Of a stretch of DNA of 64,000 bases, positions 31,274-42,030 are shown piece by piece (position 1 is the first letter of the stretch; the number at the start of each line of letters is the position of its first letter). Source of the DNA: Pseudomonas prosekii (GTDB lineage Bacteria > Pseudomonadota > Gammaproteobacteria > Pseudomonadales > Pseudomonadaceae); contig NZ_LT629762.1 of the NCBI RefSeq assembly GCF_900105155.1, positions 2,480,001-2,544,000 of the forward strand. Direction: 5' to 3'. The translations under genes were made by a program, and so were the position numbers. The notes below the pieces were generated by a model. It was given only the letters and a program-made list of their open reading frames with translations, ran no database searches and had not been told where the DNA came from.

Positions 31274-33520
31274 TCAGAAATCCTTGCGCAATTGCACGCC
31301 GAAGTAGCGCTCGTCGTCGCGTGGCACAGCGCGGTAAATGTAGTTGCCGCCGCTCGCCAGCAGCGGCGAGTAGGACTTGTCGGCGAGGTTTTTGCCGAGC
31401 AGCGCGACGCGCCAGCCATTGCTGTAGTCGGCCAGGGCGACGCTGGCGTTCCATAAGCCGTAGGCGCCCTGCTTGGTGTCGGCGTTCTGGCTGATGTCGT
31501 ACTGCACTTCGCTCTGCCAGCTGTAGTCGGTGCCGAATTCGACATCGAGGCCGTTATCCAGCGGGATCGTGTAGTCGGCGCGCACGTAGCTTTTCCAGTC
31601 CGGGCTGAACGGCAGTGGCTTGCCGTTGACGTTGCACGAGGCCGCGGCACCCGCCGGGCAGGCGAATTCGTCGATGCGCGCGCGGGTGTAGGCCAGCGCG
31701 CCGGAGAATTTCAATTGCTGGGTTGCTTGCAGTGCGTAATCGAGCTCGACGCCTTCGGTGCTGACGCTGCCGGCGTTGATCAGCCGCGTCACCACTTGGC
31801 CGGCGACGGTGTCGAAGAAGTTCGCTTGATAGTTGTCGTAATCGCTGTGGAAAACCGCGAGGTTGGTGGTCAGCCGATTGTTCCAAGCGGTGGCTTTGAT
31901 TCCGGCCTCCCAGGTGTTGGAGGTTTCCGGTTTCAGCGCCTCGGTATCGCGTGGCTGCATGTTGAAAAACACGTTGTACGCCGGGCCTTTGTAGCCGCGC
32001 GAATAGGTCAGGTAGGTGGTCACCGTATCGCTCAAGTCGTACTGCACGCCGAGGCGTCCGGACCAGCCATCCTCGCCCACCGATCCTGAACTGCTGGTGG
32101 CCGGTTGAATGCCGCTGACGGTGGTGGCGGAGGTGGAAACGCGGCGGTGATCGTATTCCAGATCGTCGTGGGTCCAGCGCAGGCCGGCGATGCCGCGAAA
32201 ATTCGAAGTGAAGTTCAGTGTGCTTTCGCCAAACACCGCGTAGCTGTCGCTGGTGGTGCTGTAATCGGCGACGCCACGGTTGAGGCTGGTCGGGGTGGTC
32301 AAGGTGCGCTGATAGGTTTCGTCGTCCTTGCCGTGCATGTAGAACAGGCCGCCGACGTATTCGAGAAACTCACCTTTGGGCGATGCCAGGCGCAGCTCTT
32401 GCGAGTATTGATCGAACGCCAGGTCGCCCTTGTCGGCGGTGCCGGGAAACGCCGCGGTCACGCTGCCGAGACGGTCGCCATCCTGATACTGCGTGTTGTC
32501 CCAGCCGCGCCACGCGGTGATCGAAGTCAGGGTGTAATCGCCGAGGTTCCAGTCGAGCTGGCCGGACAGGCCTTTGTTGACGTCTTCGACGTGGCTGCGG
32601 GTGTCGGTGTTGATGTCGCGATTGTCGCTGGATGGCCGCACCGGGTTCAGCGCAGTGCTGAACGCCGGGGCCAGGGACTTGCTGACGACGCCATTCGGGC
32701 CGTCGTCGTGGGACTGCATGTAGTCGGCGATGACGGTGAATTTGAGCTCGTCATTCGGCGTGAATTCGAGTTTGCCGCGCGCGCCTCGGTGGTTGTAGCC
32801 GTTGACCTCCTGGCCGTTGTGCTGGTTGTCGACGTTGCCGTCGTAGCTGCCGAACAACGTGCTGATCGAGCCTTTCAACGTGTCCGGAATCAGGCTGCCA
32901 CCGAGGCCGAAACGGGTACGGCTTTCGTTGCCGCTGTAGTACGACTGATCGATGAAACCGTGGGTCTCGGCGCTCGGCGCTTTGCTGGTGATATTGAGCA
33001 CGCCGGCCGAAGCATTCTTGCCGAACAGCGTGCCTTGCGGACCGCGCAGCACTTCGATGCGCTCGAGGTCGAGCAGGTCCAGCGTTGCTTGCCCCGGGCG
33101 CGCATACACCACGCCGTCGATCACCGTGGCCACGGTCGGTTCGACGCCCGGCGAGGTGGAAATGGTGCCGACGCCACGCACGAACAGCGAGGTGTCTTTA
33201 TTCGACGCGCCGGTGCGGAAATTCAGCGAAGGCACTTGCTGGACGATGCTCGCGACGTCGTTGCGATTGTCGCGTTCGAGCTGTTCGCCATCGAGCACCG
33301 AGACCGCCACCGGGACTTTCTGCAATGACTCTTCGCGCCGGGTAGCGGTGACTGTGACGGACTTCAGCGTTGGTTCCTGATCCGCAGTCTCGACGGCAAA
33401 CGCGCCTGCGCTGGGCAGCGCGCTCAACCCGGCGAGCAACCAGCCCAGATGCGCTCGGCGTGGCGTGGCAGCACGAATCGATCGCGCCAGTTTTTGTGTT
33501 TCCCCAGGAATGCTGTGCAT
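31274..33520 (-). CDS. TonB-dependent outer membrane receptor
   Basis: A 748-residue outer membrane transporter. A twin-arginine-free signal sequence (LGWLLAGLSALPSAGAFA) precedes a TonB-box-like LKSVTVTATRREE near residue 52, a plug domain (IVQQVPSLNFRTG to VLRGPQGTLFGKNASAGVLN) and a ~570-residue beta-barrel ending in LRKDF with terminal Phe. Start ATG 33520 was chosen because longer starts run toward the operator at 33626. Coupled to a flavin monooxygenase, it probably imports an organosulfur or similar ligand, as for sulfate-ester receptors in pseudomonads; the ligand is unknown. Confidence 0.88.
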   Translation of the reverse strand: MHSIPGETQKLARSIRAATPRRAHLGWLLAGLSALPSAGAFAVETADQEPTLKSVTVTATRREESLQKVPVAVSVLDGEQLERDNRNDVASIVQQVPSLNFRTGASNKDTSLFVRGVGTISTSPGVEPTVATVIDGVVYARPGQATLDLLDLERIEVLRGPQGTLFGKNASAGVLNITSKAPSAETHGFIDQSYYSGNESRTRFGLGGSLIPDTLKGSISTLFGSYDGNVDNQHNGQEVNGYNHRGARGKLEFTPNDELKFTVIADYMQSHDDGPNGVVSKSLAPAFSTALNPVRPSSDNRDINTDTRSHVEDVNKGLSGQLDWNLGDYTLTSITAWRGWDNTQYQDGDRLGSVTAAFPGTADKGDLAFDQYSQELRLASPKGEFLEYVGGLFYMHGKDDETYQRTLTTPTSLNRGVADYSTTSDSYAVFGESTLNFTSNFRGIAGLRWTHDDLEYDHRRVSTSATTVSGIQPATSSSGSVGEDGWSGRLGVQYDLSDTVTTYLTYSRGYKGPAYNVFFNMQPRDTEALKPETSNTWEAGIKATAWNNRLTTNLAVFHSDYDNYQANFFDTVAGQVVTRLINAGSVSTEGVELDYALQATQQLKFSGALAYTRARIDEFACPAGAAASCNVNGKPLPFSPDWKSYVRADYTIPLDNGLDVEFGTDYSWQSEVQYDISQNADTKQGAYGLWNASVALADYSNGWRVALLGKNLADKSYSPLLASGGNYIYRAVPRDDERYFGVQLRKDF

Positions 33521-33625
33521 GGTCTGCCCGCTCGAAAATGTGCCCTGAACCACTGCCCTTCTGTGAGGCAGCGACGGTGAATGTGTCTTGGGCATTCGCT
33601 CGAGCGAGTAGCAGACAGAACCCTT

Positions 33626-33639
33626 TGTTAGCGCTAACA
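33626..33639. promoter_or_regulatory. LacI-family operator
   Basis: TGTTAGCGCTAACA is a perfect 14-bp palindrome with the central CG typical of LacI/GntR-type regulators. It lies 106 bp before the receptor start and 88 bp before the LacI gene, in their shared divergent region, so it can control both. Confidence 0.75.
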
Positions 33640-33726
33640 TCGCCAGTATCGGCAAGCCAGCCATAGACCGTCCAATACTGAAAAATTACTTTTATATGCT
33701 TTTTGGTTTTTAAGAGGGGTAGCCCG

Positions 33727-34767
33727 TTGAGTGCAGACAAGCCTCGCAAACGCCGTGGCGCCGGTCGCGTCACGCTCAATACGGTGGCGCGTGAGGCCGG
33801 GGTTTCGGCGATCACCGTGTCGCGCTATTTCAATCAACCGGAGCAGGTGTCGCCGGAGCGCCGCGAGCGCATTGCGGCGGTGGTTGCGGAGTTGGGTTAC
33901 GTGCCGAATCTGGTGGCTGGCGGGCTGGCGTCGGCACGCGGGAAGATTGTCGGCATGGTCATTCCGAACATCTCCGGGCCGATCTTCGCCAACACGATCC
34001 AGGGCTTCAGCGACACGCTGAGCCAGCACGGTTATCAGTTGTTATTGGCCTCAAGTTATTTCAGCGCCGAGCAGGAAGAAAATGCGGTGCGCGCGTTCCT
34101 CGGCTGGTCACCGGCGGCGCTGGTGCTGACCAGTCATTTTCACAGTGCCGGCACGGAAAAAATGATCGCCGAAGCGGACATCCCGGTGATCGAAACCTGG
34201 GATTACCAGCCTGAGCGTGAGCCTTTGCAGATCGGGTTTTCGCATTTTGAAGTCGGCGTGGCCGCTGCGCGATATCTGCATGGCAAAGGTTATCGACGCA
34301 TCGCGTTTGTGCAGAACAGCGCGCCCGGCGACTTCAGCGCGCTGGAGCGCCGTGACGGTTACGCCGCGACAGTTGCTGAGTTGGGGCTGGCGCCGTGGGT
34401 GTTCGCGCCGGATGTTGATCGAGCGCCGTTCGAGGCCGGCAAACAGGCCATGCAAGTGCTGATGAACACCTCGCCGCGCCCCGACGCGATCATCTTCGCC
34501 AACGACAACCTGGCTGCCGGTGGTTTGCTCGCCGGGCAGCGCGCCGGACTGAACATCCCCGAAGACTGCGCCGTGCTCGGCTTCGGCGATTACCCCTTCG
34601 CCGAAATGCTCCTGCCGAGCCTCAGCACGATCAAACCCCCGGCACTGGAAATCGGCGTCCTCGCCGCCACCCGCGTGCTGCAAAGCCTGGGGGTTTTAGC
34701 GGTGGAGCACGAAGTCCAACGACTGAACCTGCTGGAATGCCAAGTGATCGAACGCGAAAGCGCCTGA
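33727..34767 (+). CDS. LacI-family transcriptional regulator
   Basis: A 346-residue repressor-type protein. The helix-turn-helix and hinge are at residues 15-65 (LNTVAREAGVSAITVSRYFN). The periplasmic-binding-like domain follows, with GMVIPNISGPIFANTIQGF and a C-terminal FGDYPFAEMLLPSLSTI. It is closest in style to GntR/IdnR-like members, so the effector may be a sugar acid or similar small molecule. Start TTG 33727 is supported by AGAGGGG eight bases upstream; the TTG at 33703 is poorer. It probably controls the divergent receptor-monooxygenase unit. Confidence 0.88.
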   Translation: MSADKPRKRRGAGRVTLNTVAREAGVSAITVSRYFNQPEQVSPERRERIAAVVAELGYVPNLVAGGLASARGKIVGMVIPNISGPIFANTIQGFSDTLSQHGYQLLLASSYFSAEQEENAVRAFLGWSPAALVLTSHFHSAGTEKMIAEADIPVIETWDYQPEREPLQIGFSHFEVGVAAARYLHGKGYRRIAFVQNSAPGDFSALERRDGYAATVAELGLAPWVFAPDVDRAPFEAGKQAMQVLMNTSPRPDAIIFANDNLAAGGLLAGQRAGLNIPEDCAVLGFGDYPFAEMLLPSLSTIKPPALEIGVLAATRVLQSLGVLAVEHEVQRLNLLECQVIERESA

Positions 34768-34780
34768 CCTACCGGCCATC

Positions 34781-34878
34781 TCTGCGGGAAGCAAGGCGTG
34801 CCCGCGAAAGCGACCGGCCAGACAACATTTCTGCTGGATGACATGACGCCTTCGCGGGCAAGCCTCGCTCCTACAGGG
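34781..34878. repeat. REP palindrome pair, GTAGGAGC/GCCCGCGAA type
   Basis: Left arm GCGGGAAGCAAGGCGTGCCC is degenerate; right arm TTCGCGGGCAAGCCTCGCTC is consensus. It lies between the convergent LacI gene and the BCCT carrier. The rest of 34768-35047 shows nothing else. Confidence 0.75.
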
Positions 34879-35047
34879 AGCGGCGTCAGGCCGATAATTC
34901 GCGCAGCGCTGCCGCCATGCGGATTGATCGTCAGCGTGAGGTTTGATGATGTTCGCAGGAAACCGCAGGCTCGCTCCTGCGTATGCCGGTGGCGGCGCTG
35001 GTTTTGTTCAGGGTGCTGAGCAAAACCTGGGCGCCACCGGCGGCTGA

Positions 35048-37042
35048 TCAGCGAACCAGGTGCAAGAACTGCATGTGCCGTTCGTACTGGTCGAGGATGT
35101 CGTTGATGATCTGGTCCTTGGTGTAACCGACCAGATCGTAGTCCTGACTGCCCTCGCTCAAATGCACTTCGGCGCGGTAGTAGCGGCGGTTGTTGAGTTG
35201 TTTGGAACCCATGCCGCCACGCGCGAAGGATGGCGTGAAGTAACCACGCATCTGCACCTGATAGATAAACGGATGCTCCTCGCCGTGACCGATTTCCAGG
35301 CTGACGTTGTCGTTGGCCGGGTCCGGCTGAGTGACCACCTTCAAACCCTTCTCGACGAACACGGCGCTCACTTCTTCAATCGCCGGGCGCACCGTCGTAT
35401 CGAGGAAGCGGTAAACCTCATCGCGCGACGGGAAATGCACAGCCTGAGTCAAGCGTTGACGCCAACCGCCACGGCGCGAACCGGAGACCGGCGCCAGCGA
35501 ATGCATCTGCGCAATCTGCTTCTGCGACTCCAGATAGAACGCCTTGTGCAGCCCCCACATCATCAGCAGCAAGATCATCGAGAACGGCAACGAGGTCAGC
35601 ACCACCGCGGATTTCAGTGCATCAATGCTGCCGGAGAACAGCAGCGCGCTGGTGACCAAAGCGGTCATCGCGCCCCAGAACACCCGCAGCCACTTCGGCC
35701 CGTCTTCATCCGGGTTGCCCCCCTTGGCGGACAGAGTCGACAGCACCACGGTGCCCGAATCGGCCGAAGTGACGAAGAACACGAAGCTGATAAACACCGT
35801 GACCGCGATTACGGTTTTGCTCCACGGGTAGGTTTCCAGCAGCAGGTACAGGGTCATCGACGGGTTATCGATGGCCGACATACCCAGCGCGGTCATGCCG
35901 TGGTTTAGCACTTGATCGATGGCGCTGTTGCCGAAAATCGACATCCACGCGAGGGTGAAACCGAGCGGAATCAGCAGCACGCCGAAGACGAATTCGCGGA
36001 TGGTCCGGCCACGGGAAATCCGCGCGATGAACAGGCCCACGAACGGCGACCATGCAATCCACCAGGCCCAGTAGAACACCGTCCAGCCACCCAGCCAGTC
36101 GCTCGGTTTGTCGTAAGCGTAGAGGTCGAAACTCTTCATCGGCAACGCGCCGAGGTAGTCGCCGATGTTCTGGATCAAAGTGTTGAGCAAGTGCTGGGTG
36201 GGACCTGCGAACAACACGAACAGCAGCAGCGCGCAGGCGAGCAGCATGTTGATGTCGGACATCACCCGCACGCCTTTATCGACGCCGGACACCGCGACAA
36301 TGATCGCCGCGCCCATCATCAGCGTGATCAGGCCGACCTGAATCCACTGCGTGTGAGCGATGCCGAACAGGTAGTCGAGGCCCGAGTTCAGGTGCAACAC
36401 GCCGAACCCCATGTCAGCGCCGAGGCCGAACACCGTGGCGATGATGCCGAAGCCGTCCACCGCATAGCCGATCGGGCCGTTGATGCGCTTGCCGATCAGC
36501 GGGTACAGCGCCGAACGCAGAGCCAGCGGCAGGTTGTGCCGATACGCGAAGTAGGCCAGCGCCATGCCGACGAACGCGAACACGCCCCAGCCATGCAGGC
36601 CCCAGTGCAGAAACAGAATCTGCATCGCTTGGCGTGCCGCATCCGGCGTACCGGCGGTGCCTTGCGGCGGTTGCGCCAAATGCGTCAGCGGTTCGGACAC
36701 GCAGAAAAAGAACAGCGTGATGCTGATGCCGGCGGCGAACAGCATGCCGGCCCAGGACAGATAACTGAATTCGGGTTCGTCGTGGTCGGCACCGAGTTTG
36801 ATCTTGCCGTAGCCAGATAACGCGGTGACCACCACGAAGACCAGATAAAGCGTCATCGCGAGCATGTAATACCAGCCGACCGTGTTGGCCGCCCAGTTTT
36901 GCGCTTCGAGCAGCCAGGCACCGGCCTGCGCGGGCATGGCGATGACGATGATGCCGAATAACAGAATAAAACCCGCAGCGAAGTAGAACACTGGCGGGTT
37001 CATGCGGACTTGGCCGCTTGGTGGGGCAGTCGGAGCACTCAT
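35048..37042 (-). CDS. betT: BCCT-family choline/betaine transporter, BetT type
   Basis: A 664-residue inner membrane carrier with 12 predicted transmembrane segments. The family signature GWTVFYWAWWIAWSPFVGLF is mid-protein, and the glycine-rich GLGADMGFGVLHLNSGL marks TM3-5. A cytosolic tail of ~150 residues (after KAFYLESQ) is the osmosensing extension of long BetT proteins. It closely resembles the BetT1 proteins of pseudomonads as I recall them, which import choline. betIBA are not adjacent. A 22-bp-armed palindrome upstream supports osmotic/choline control. Confidence 0.85.
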   Translation of the reverse strand: MSAPTAPPSGQVRMNPPVFYFAAGFILLFGIIVIAMPAQAGAWLLEAQNWAANTVGWYYMLAMTLYLVFVVVTALSGYGKIKLGADHDEPEFSYLSWAGMLFAAGISITLFFFCVSEPLTHLAQPPQGTAGTPDAARQAMQILFLHWGLHGWGVFAFVGMALAYFAYRHNLPLALRSALYPLIGKRINGPIGYAVDGFGIIATVFGLGADMGFGVLHLNSGLDYLFGIAHTQWIQVGLITLMMGAAIIVAVSGVDKGVRVMSDINMLLACALLLFVLFAGPTQHLLNTLIQNIGDYLGALPMKSFDLYAYDKPSDWLGGWTVFYWAWWIAWSPFVGLFIARISRGRTIREFVFGVLLIPLGFTLAWMSIFGNSAIDQVLNHGMTALGMSAIDNPSMTLYLLLETYPWSKTVIAVTVFISFVFFVTSADSGTVVLSTLSAKGGNPDEDGPKWLRVFWGAMTALVTSALLFSGSIDALKSAVVLTSLPFSMILLLMMWGLHKAFYLESQKQIAQMHSLAPVSGSRRGGWRQRLTQAVHFPSRDEVYRFLDTTVRPAIEEVSAVFVEKGLKVVTQPDPANDNVSLEIGHGEEHPFIYQVQMRGYFTPSFARGGMGSKQLNNRRYYRAEVHLSEGSQDYDLVGYTKDQIINDILDQYERHMQFLHLVR

Positions 37043-37134
37043 GAAACGTGCGCCTCAAAGGGGTGGAACCGGGCAATCAATAACGGACTCGGCAAGGGCA
37101 AGCCTCCTGTTGTGAGCGGGCAGCAAACCGGCGG

Positions 37135-37162
37135 TTTAACTTGAATGAGCGTTCAAGTTAAA
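37135..37162. promoter_or_regulatory. Perfect palindromic operator upstream of betT (BetI-like)
   Basis: TTTAACTTGAA, six bases TGAGCG, then TTCAAGTTAAA: 11-bp arms with no mismatch, about 93 bp before the betT start. TetR-family BetI regulators bind palindromes with TTGAA...TTCAA cores in bet promoters. The rest of the 37043-37421 gap holds only a REP pair. Confidence 0.65.
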
Positions 37163-37306
37163 CATGAATCGGGCGCCGGGGACTAATCGCAGGGCTCGGC
37201 GGTCGCCTGACTACGCTAGCTCAAGGATGCGTATGACGTGGGGTTTGGTGGATTCGTTCAGTGCTCAGTGAGCTAAATGCCATTATTGCGGCCCGGCTTG
37301 AAGCCA

Positions 37307-37390
37307 TTCGCGGGCAAGCCTCGCGCTTACAGGCGCCTGCGCCGACCTGAAAATGGCGCAAAACCTGTAGGAGCGAGGCTTGCCCGCGAA
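37307..37390. repeat. REP palindrome pair, GTAGGAGC/GCCCGCGAA type
   Basis: Inverted arms near 37307-37330 and 37367-37390, between epsC and the betT promoter. Confidence 0.8.
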
Positions 37391-37421
37391 GAGGCGGGCT
37401 CAGCCAATCAAGATTCAGGCC

Positions 37422-38360
<939 letters not shown>

Positions 38361-38551
38361 GGTAGAAAACTCCTCACGGGCGGCCGGACTGTCTGGCCGC
38401 ACTGACGGCGATCACTTTACGGCAACGTCCGGAGGGCGAATTAAGAACCAATTGTGCTGTCATCAGAACTGATGGATATAAGCGACTGGCGGTTGCCCGA
38501 ACAAATGGGCGTGCCTATAGTCCTGTGATTCTCCTGCGCCAGTACGGACCC

Positions 38552-39544
38552 ATGATCAAAAATTCGCTCGCCCGCTTCAACCGCCTCGACCTGCTCGGCC
38601 ACCCTACCGCGCTGGAAAAACTCGAACGTCTGTCGACCTGGCTGGGCCGCGATGTTTACGTCAAACGCGATGACCTGACGCCGCTGGCGATGGGTGGCAA
38701 CAAGCTGCGCAAGCTCGAATACCTCGCCGCCGATGCGCTGGCGCAGGGCGCGGACACGCTGATTACCGCTGGCGCGCTGCAATCCAACCACGTGCGCCAG
38801 ACGGCAGCGATTGCCGCCAAGTTAGGCCTGGGCTGCGTGGCGCTGCTGGAAAACCCGCTGGGCACGGACGACGCCAACTATGTCGGCAACGGCAATCGGC
38901 TGTTGCTGGAGTTGTTCGACGCCAAAGTCGAATTGGTCGAGAACCTCGACAACGCCGATGAGCAATTGCAGGCCTTGGCTGATCGGCTGCGCAACAGCGG
39001 TAAACATCCGTACGTGGTGCCGATTGGTGGCTCCAACGCGTTGGGCGCGCTCGGTTACGTGCGCGCCGGCCTGGAGCTGGCCGAGCAGATCAAGGACAGC
39101 GGCTTGCAATTCGCCGCCGTGGTATTGGCCTCGGGCAGTGCTGGCACTCACAGCGGCCTGGCGCTGGCGTTGAATGAAGTTTTGCCGGATTTGCCAGTGA
39201 TTGGCGTGACGGTTTCGCGCAGCGACGAAGATCAGCGGCCGAAGGTTCAGGGCCTGGCCGAGCGCACCGCGGAGTTGCTGGGTGTAAGCCTGCCGGCGAG
39301 TTTCAAAGTTGAATTGTGGGACGAATATTTCGGCCCGCGTTACGGCGAACCGAACGCCGGGACGTTGTCTGCGGTCAAGTTACTCGCGAGTCAGGAAGGC
39401 TTGTTGCTGGACCCGGTATACACCGGCAAAGCGATGGCCGGGCTGCTTGACGGCATTGGTCGCGGACGTTTTGACGAAGGCCCGATCATCTTCCTGCACA
39501 CCGGCGGCGCCCCGGCGTTGTTTGCCTATAAAGACTTCCTGTAA
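38552..39544 (+). CDS. dcyD: D-cysteine desulfhydrase
   Basis: A 330-residue PLP enzyme of the ACC deaminase-like family; it converts D-cysteine to pyruvate, sulfide and ammonia. PLP Lys51 is in [13 protein letters not shown], and the substrate segment is [16 protein letters not shown]; the phosphate-binding loop is [12 protein letters not shown]. The gene heads the cystine importer cluster, suggesting it processes imported (D-)cystine. The start at 38552 ([16 protein letters not shown]) matches the family. Confidence 0.92.
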   Translation: MIKNSLARFNRLDLLGHPTALEKLERLSTWLGRDVYVKRDDLTPLAMGGNKLRKLEYLAADALAQGADTLITAGALQSNHVRQTAAIAAKLGLGCVALLENPLGTDDANYVGNGNRLLLELFDAKVELVENLDNADEQLQALADRLRNSGKHPYVVPIGGSNALGALGYVRAGLELAEQIKDSGLQFAAVVLASGSAGTHSGLALALNEVLPDLPVIGVTVSRSDEDQRPKVQGLAERTAELLGVSLPASFKVELWDEYFGPRYGEPNAGTLSAVKLLASQEGLLLDPVYTGKAMAGLLDGIGRGRFDEGPIIFLHTGGAPALFAYKDFL

Positions 39545-39588
39545 ACGAACACCCCGTGGCCACAGGTCATCACGCCACTCATTTATTC

Positions 39589-39625
39589 TTTAAAGGAATA
39601 ACAGAATTGTTATTTAGTATTTTCC
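39589..39625 (+). promoter_or_regulatory. Putative sulfur-responsive promoter of tcyJLN
   Basis: TTTAAAGGAATAA followed by GTTATTTAGTATTTTCC sits ~180 bases before tcyJ in a strongly AT-rich block. A TTAAGGAATAA block recurs before the hydrolase at 62894. CysB control is the natural hypothesis; no site definition is available from sequence alone. Confidence 0.35.
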
Positions 39626-39804
39626 TATCTAACAGCATCGTCATATAGTCGCGCCGCAGGCGAATTTGGCGCAGACGCATAAGCTGCTTTAGGGCAGGAT
39701 ATCGCAGTCGTCCAAATCCCGATTTTGCCAACATTGCCAATAGCATCGTTCACAAGAAACCGTCTTTCATAAAAAAACGTCTTTCAAAAAAACAGGGGCT
39801 TGTC

Positions 39805-40605
39805 ATGAATTTTTCCGCACTACGTCGAAATCTGCTGGTAGGTTCGCTGGGCCTGGCACTCAGCGCCGGCCTGATGGGGCAAGCGGTTGCCGGTGAGCAA
39901 CTGCAAAAAATCAAAGATGCTGGCGTGATCAACGTCGGCCTGGAAGGCACTTATCCACCGTTCAGTTTCGTCGACGCCGACGGCAAACTGGCCGGCTTCG
40001 AAGTCGAATTCTCCGAAGCTCTGGCCAAAGAGTTGGGCGTGAAGGTCAAACTGCAACCAACCAAATGGGAAGGCATCCTCGCGGCGCTGGAATCCAAGCG
40101 TCTGGACGCCGTGATCAACCAGGTGACCATCTCCGAAGAGCGCAAGAAGAAGTATGACTTCTCCGAGCCGTACACCGTTTCCGGGATTCAGGCGCTGGTG
40201 CTGACCAAGAAAGCTGCGGACCTCAACATCAAGTCCGCCGCCGACCTGGGTGGCAAAAAAGTCGGCGTAGGCCTGGGCACCAACTACGAAGAGTGGGTCA
40301 AGAAGAACGTCCCGACCGCTGACGTGCGCACTTACGAAGACGATCCAACCAAGTTCCAGGACCTGCGTGTCGGCCGCATCGACGCCATCCTGATCGACCG
40401 TCTCGCCGCCCTCGAATACGCGAAGAAAGCCAAGGACACCACCGCCGCCGGCGAAGCGTTCTCCCGTCAGGAAGCCGGTGTCGCCCTGCGCAAAGGCGAG
40501 CCTGAGTTGCTGGCCGCGATCAACAAAGCCATCGACAAGCTGCGTGCCGACGGTACGTTGTCCAAGCTTTCGGAAAAATACTTCAGCGCTGACGTCACCA
40601 AGTAA
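39805..40605 (+). CDS. tcyJ: Cystine ABC transporter, substrate-binding protein
   Basis: A 266-residue periplasmic family-3 binding protein. The signal peptide ends GLMGQAVA-GEQLQ. Ligand-site signatures are VGLEGTYPPFSFVDADGKLA, EGILAALESKRLDAVINQVT and KKVGVGLGTNYEEW. It binds cystine and delivers it to TcyLN. AGGGG precedes the ATG. The stop overlaps tcyL (TAATG). Confidence 0.92.
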   Translation: MNFSALRRNLLVGSLGLALSAGLMGQAVAGEQLQKIKDAGVINVGLEGTYPPFSFVDADGKLAGFEVEFSEALAKELGVKVKLQPTKWEGILAALESKRLDAVINQVTISEERKKKYDFSEPYTVSGIQALVLTKKAADLNIKSAADLGGKKVGVGLGTNYEEWVKKNVPTADVRTYEDDPTKFQDLRVGRIDAILIDRLAALEYAKKAKDTTAAGEAFSRQEAGVALRKGEPELLAAINKAIDKLRADGTLSKLSEKYFSADVTK

Positions 40606-41270
40606 TGGGCGACGCTTTCCAACTCGCACTGGACTCCGCGCCCTTCCTGCTGAAGGGCGCGTATTACACGGTGATCCTCAGCCTGGGCGGGATGTTTTTC
40701 GGCCTGGTGATGGGCTTCGGCCTGGCGTTGATGCGCTTGTCGCGCTTCAAACTGGTGAGCTGGATTGCTCGCATCTACGTGTCGTTCTTTCGCGGCACGC
40801 CGTTGCTCGTGCAACTGTTCGTGATCTATTACGGCTTGCCGCAATTGGGCCTCGAACTTGATCCGCTGCCGGCCGCCCTGATCGGCTTCTCGCTGAACAT
40901 GGCCGCCTACGCCTGCGAAATCCTCCGCGCCGCGATCAGCTCCATCGAGCGCGGCCAGTGGGAAGCCGCCGCCAGTATCGGCATGACCCGCGCGCAGACC
41001 TTGCGCCGGGCGATCATTCCGCAAGCGATGCGCACGGCGCTGCCGCCACTGGGCAACAGCTTCATTTCGCTGGTCAAGGACACCGCGCTGGCCGCCACTA
41101 TTCAGGTGCCGGAGCTGTTCCGTCAGGCGCAATTGATCACCGCCCGCACTTTCGAAATCTTCACCATGTATCTGGCCGCCGCGCTGATCTACTGGATCCT
41201 TGCCACGGTGCTTTCGCACCTGCAAAACCAGTTGGAAGCCCGGGTCAATCGGCACGACCAGGAGTCCTGA
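40605..41270 (+). CDS. tcyL: Cystine ABC transporter, permease
   Basis: A 221-residue HisMQ-type permease with about five transmembrane segments. [20 protein letters not shown] and the EAA loop [20 protein letters not shown] are family signatures. It forms the inner membrane channel with TcyN. Translationally coupled to tcyJ. Confidence 0.93.
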   Translation: MGDAFQLALDSAPFLLKGAYYTVILSLGGMFFGLVMGFGLALMRLSRFKLVSWIARIYVSFFRGTPLLVQLFVIYYGLPQLGLELDPLPAALIGFSLNMAAYACEILRAAISSIERGQWEAAASIGMTRAQTLRRAIIPQAMRTALPPLGNSFISLVKDTALAATIQVPELFRQAQLITARTFEIFTMYLAAALIYWILATVLSHLQNQLEARVNRHDQES

Positions 41271-41274
41271 CCCC

Positions 41275-42030
41275 ATGATTGTCGTGGAAAAACTGACAAA
41301 GCAGTTCAAGGGTCAAGTGGTGCTCAACGGCATCGATCTGCAAGTGAAGGAAGGCGAGGTCGTGGCAATTATCGGCCCCAGCGGCTCGGGTAAAACCACG
41401 TTCCTGCGTTGCCTGAATTTCCTCGAAGAACCTACCAGCGGCCGGATCAAGGTCGGCGACATCGAGATCGATGGCAGCCGCCCGCTGAACCAGCAGCAAA
41501 GCCTGGTGCGGCGTTTGCGCCAGCACGTCGGTTTCGTCTTCCAGAACTTCAACCTGTTCCCGCATCGCACGGCGTTGGAAAATGTCATCGAAGGCCCGAT
41601 CGTGGTGAAGAAAATGCCCCAGGCCGAAGCGATTGCCCTGGGCAAAAACCTTCTGGCCAGGGTTGGTCTGGCGGGCAAGGAAGACGCTTACCCGCGACGC
41701 CTTTCCGGTGGTCAGCAACAGCGCGTGGCGATTGCCCGAGCGTTGGCGATGGAGCCGGAAGTGATCCTGTTCGATGAGCCCACCTCGGCGCTCGATCCGG
41801 AATTGGTCGGCGAAGTGTTGTCGACCATTCGCAGCCTCGCCGAAGAGAACCGCACCATGGTCATCGTCACCCACGAAATGGGTTTTGCCCGTGATGTGGC
41901 GAACCGTGTGGTGTTTTTCGACAAGGGTGTGATTGTTGAACAAGGTGAAGCCAAGGCATTGTTTGCCAACCCGCAAGAAGAACGAACCAAGCAGTTTCTC
42001 AGCAAGTTTCTGAATAACACCCAGCATTAA
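41275..42030 (+). CDS. tcyN: Cystine ABC transporter, ATPase
   Basis: A 251-residue polar amino acid-type ATPase. Walker [12 protein letters not shown]-loop [13 protein letters not shown], signature [15 protein letters not shown], Walker [15 protein letters not shown] and H-loop [10 protein letters not shown] are all intact. Start [14 protein letters not shown] with AGGAG about ten bases upstream; longer frames overlap tcyL out of frame. Ends the dcyD/tcyJLN cluster. Confidence 0.93.
   Translation: MIVVEKLTKQFKGQVVLNGIDLQVKEGEVVAIIGPSGSGKTTFLRCLNFLEEPTSGRIKVGDIEIDGSRPLNQQQSLVRRLRQHVGFVFQNFNLFPHRTALENVIEGPIVVKKMPQAEAIALGKNLLARVGLAGKEDAYPRRLSGGQQQRVAIARALAMEPEVILFDEPTSALDPELVGEVLSTIRSLAEENRTMVIVTHEMGFARDVANRVVFFDKGVIVEQGEAKALFANPQEERTKQFLSKFLNNTQH

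Noticed and set aside
31273..31650. 126-codon N-terminal extension of the flavin monooxygenase
   Set aside because: It overlaps the TonB receptor in another frame; the family start is MPRQLKLGAFLMATG at 31272.
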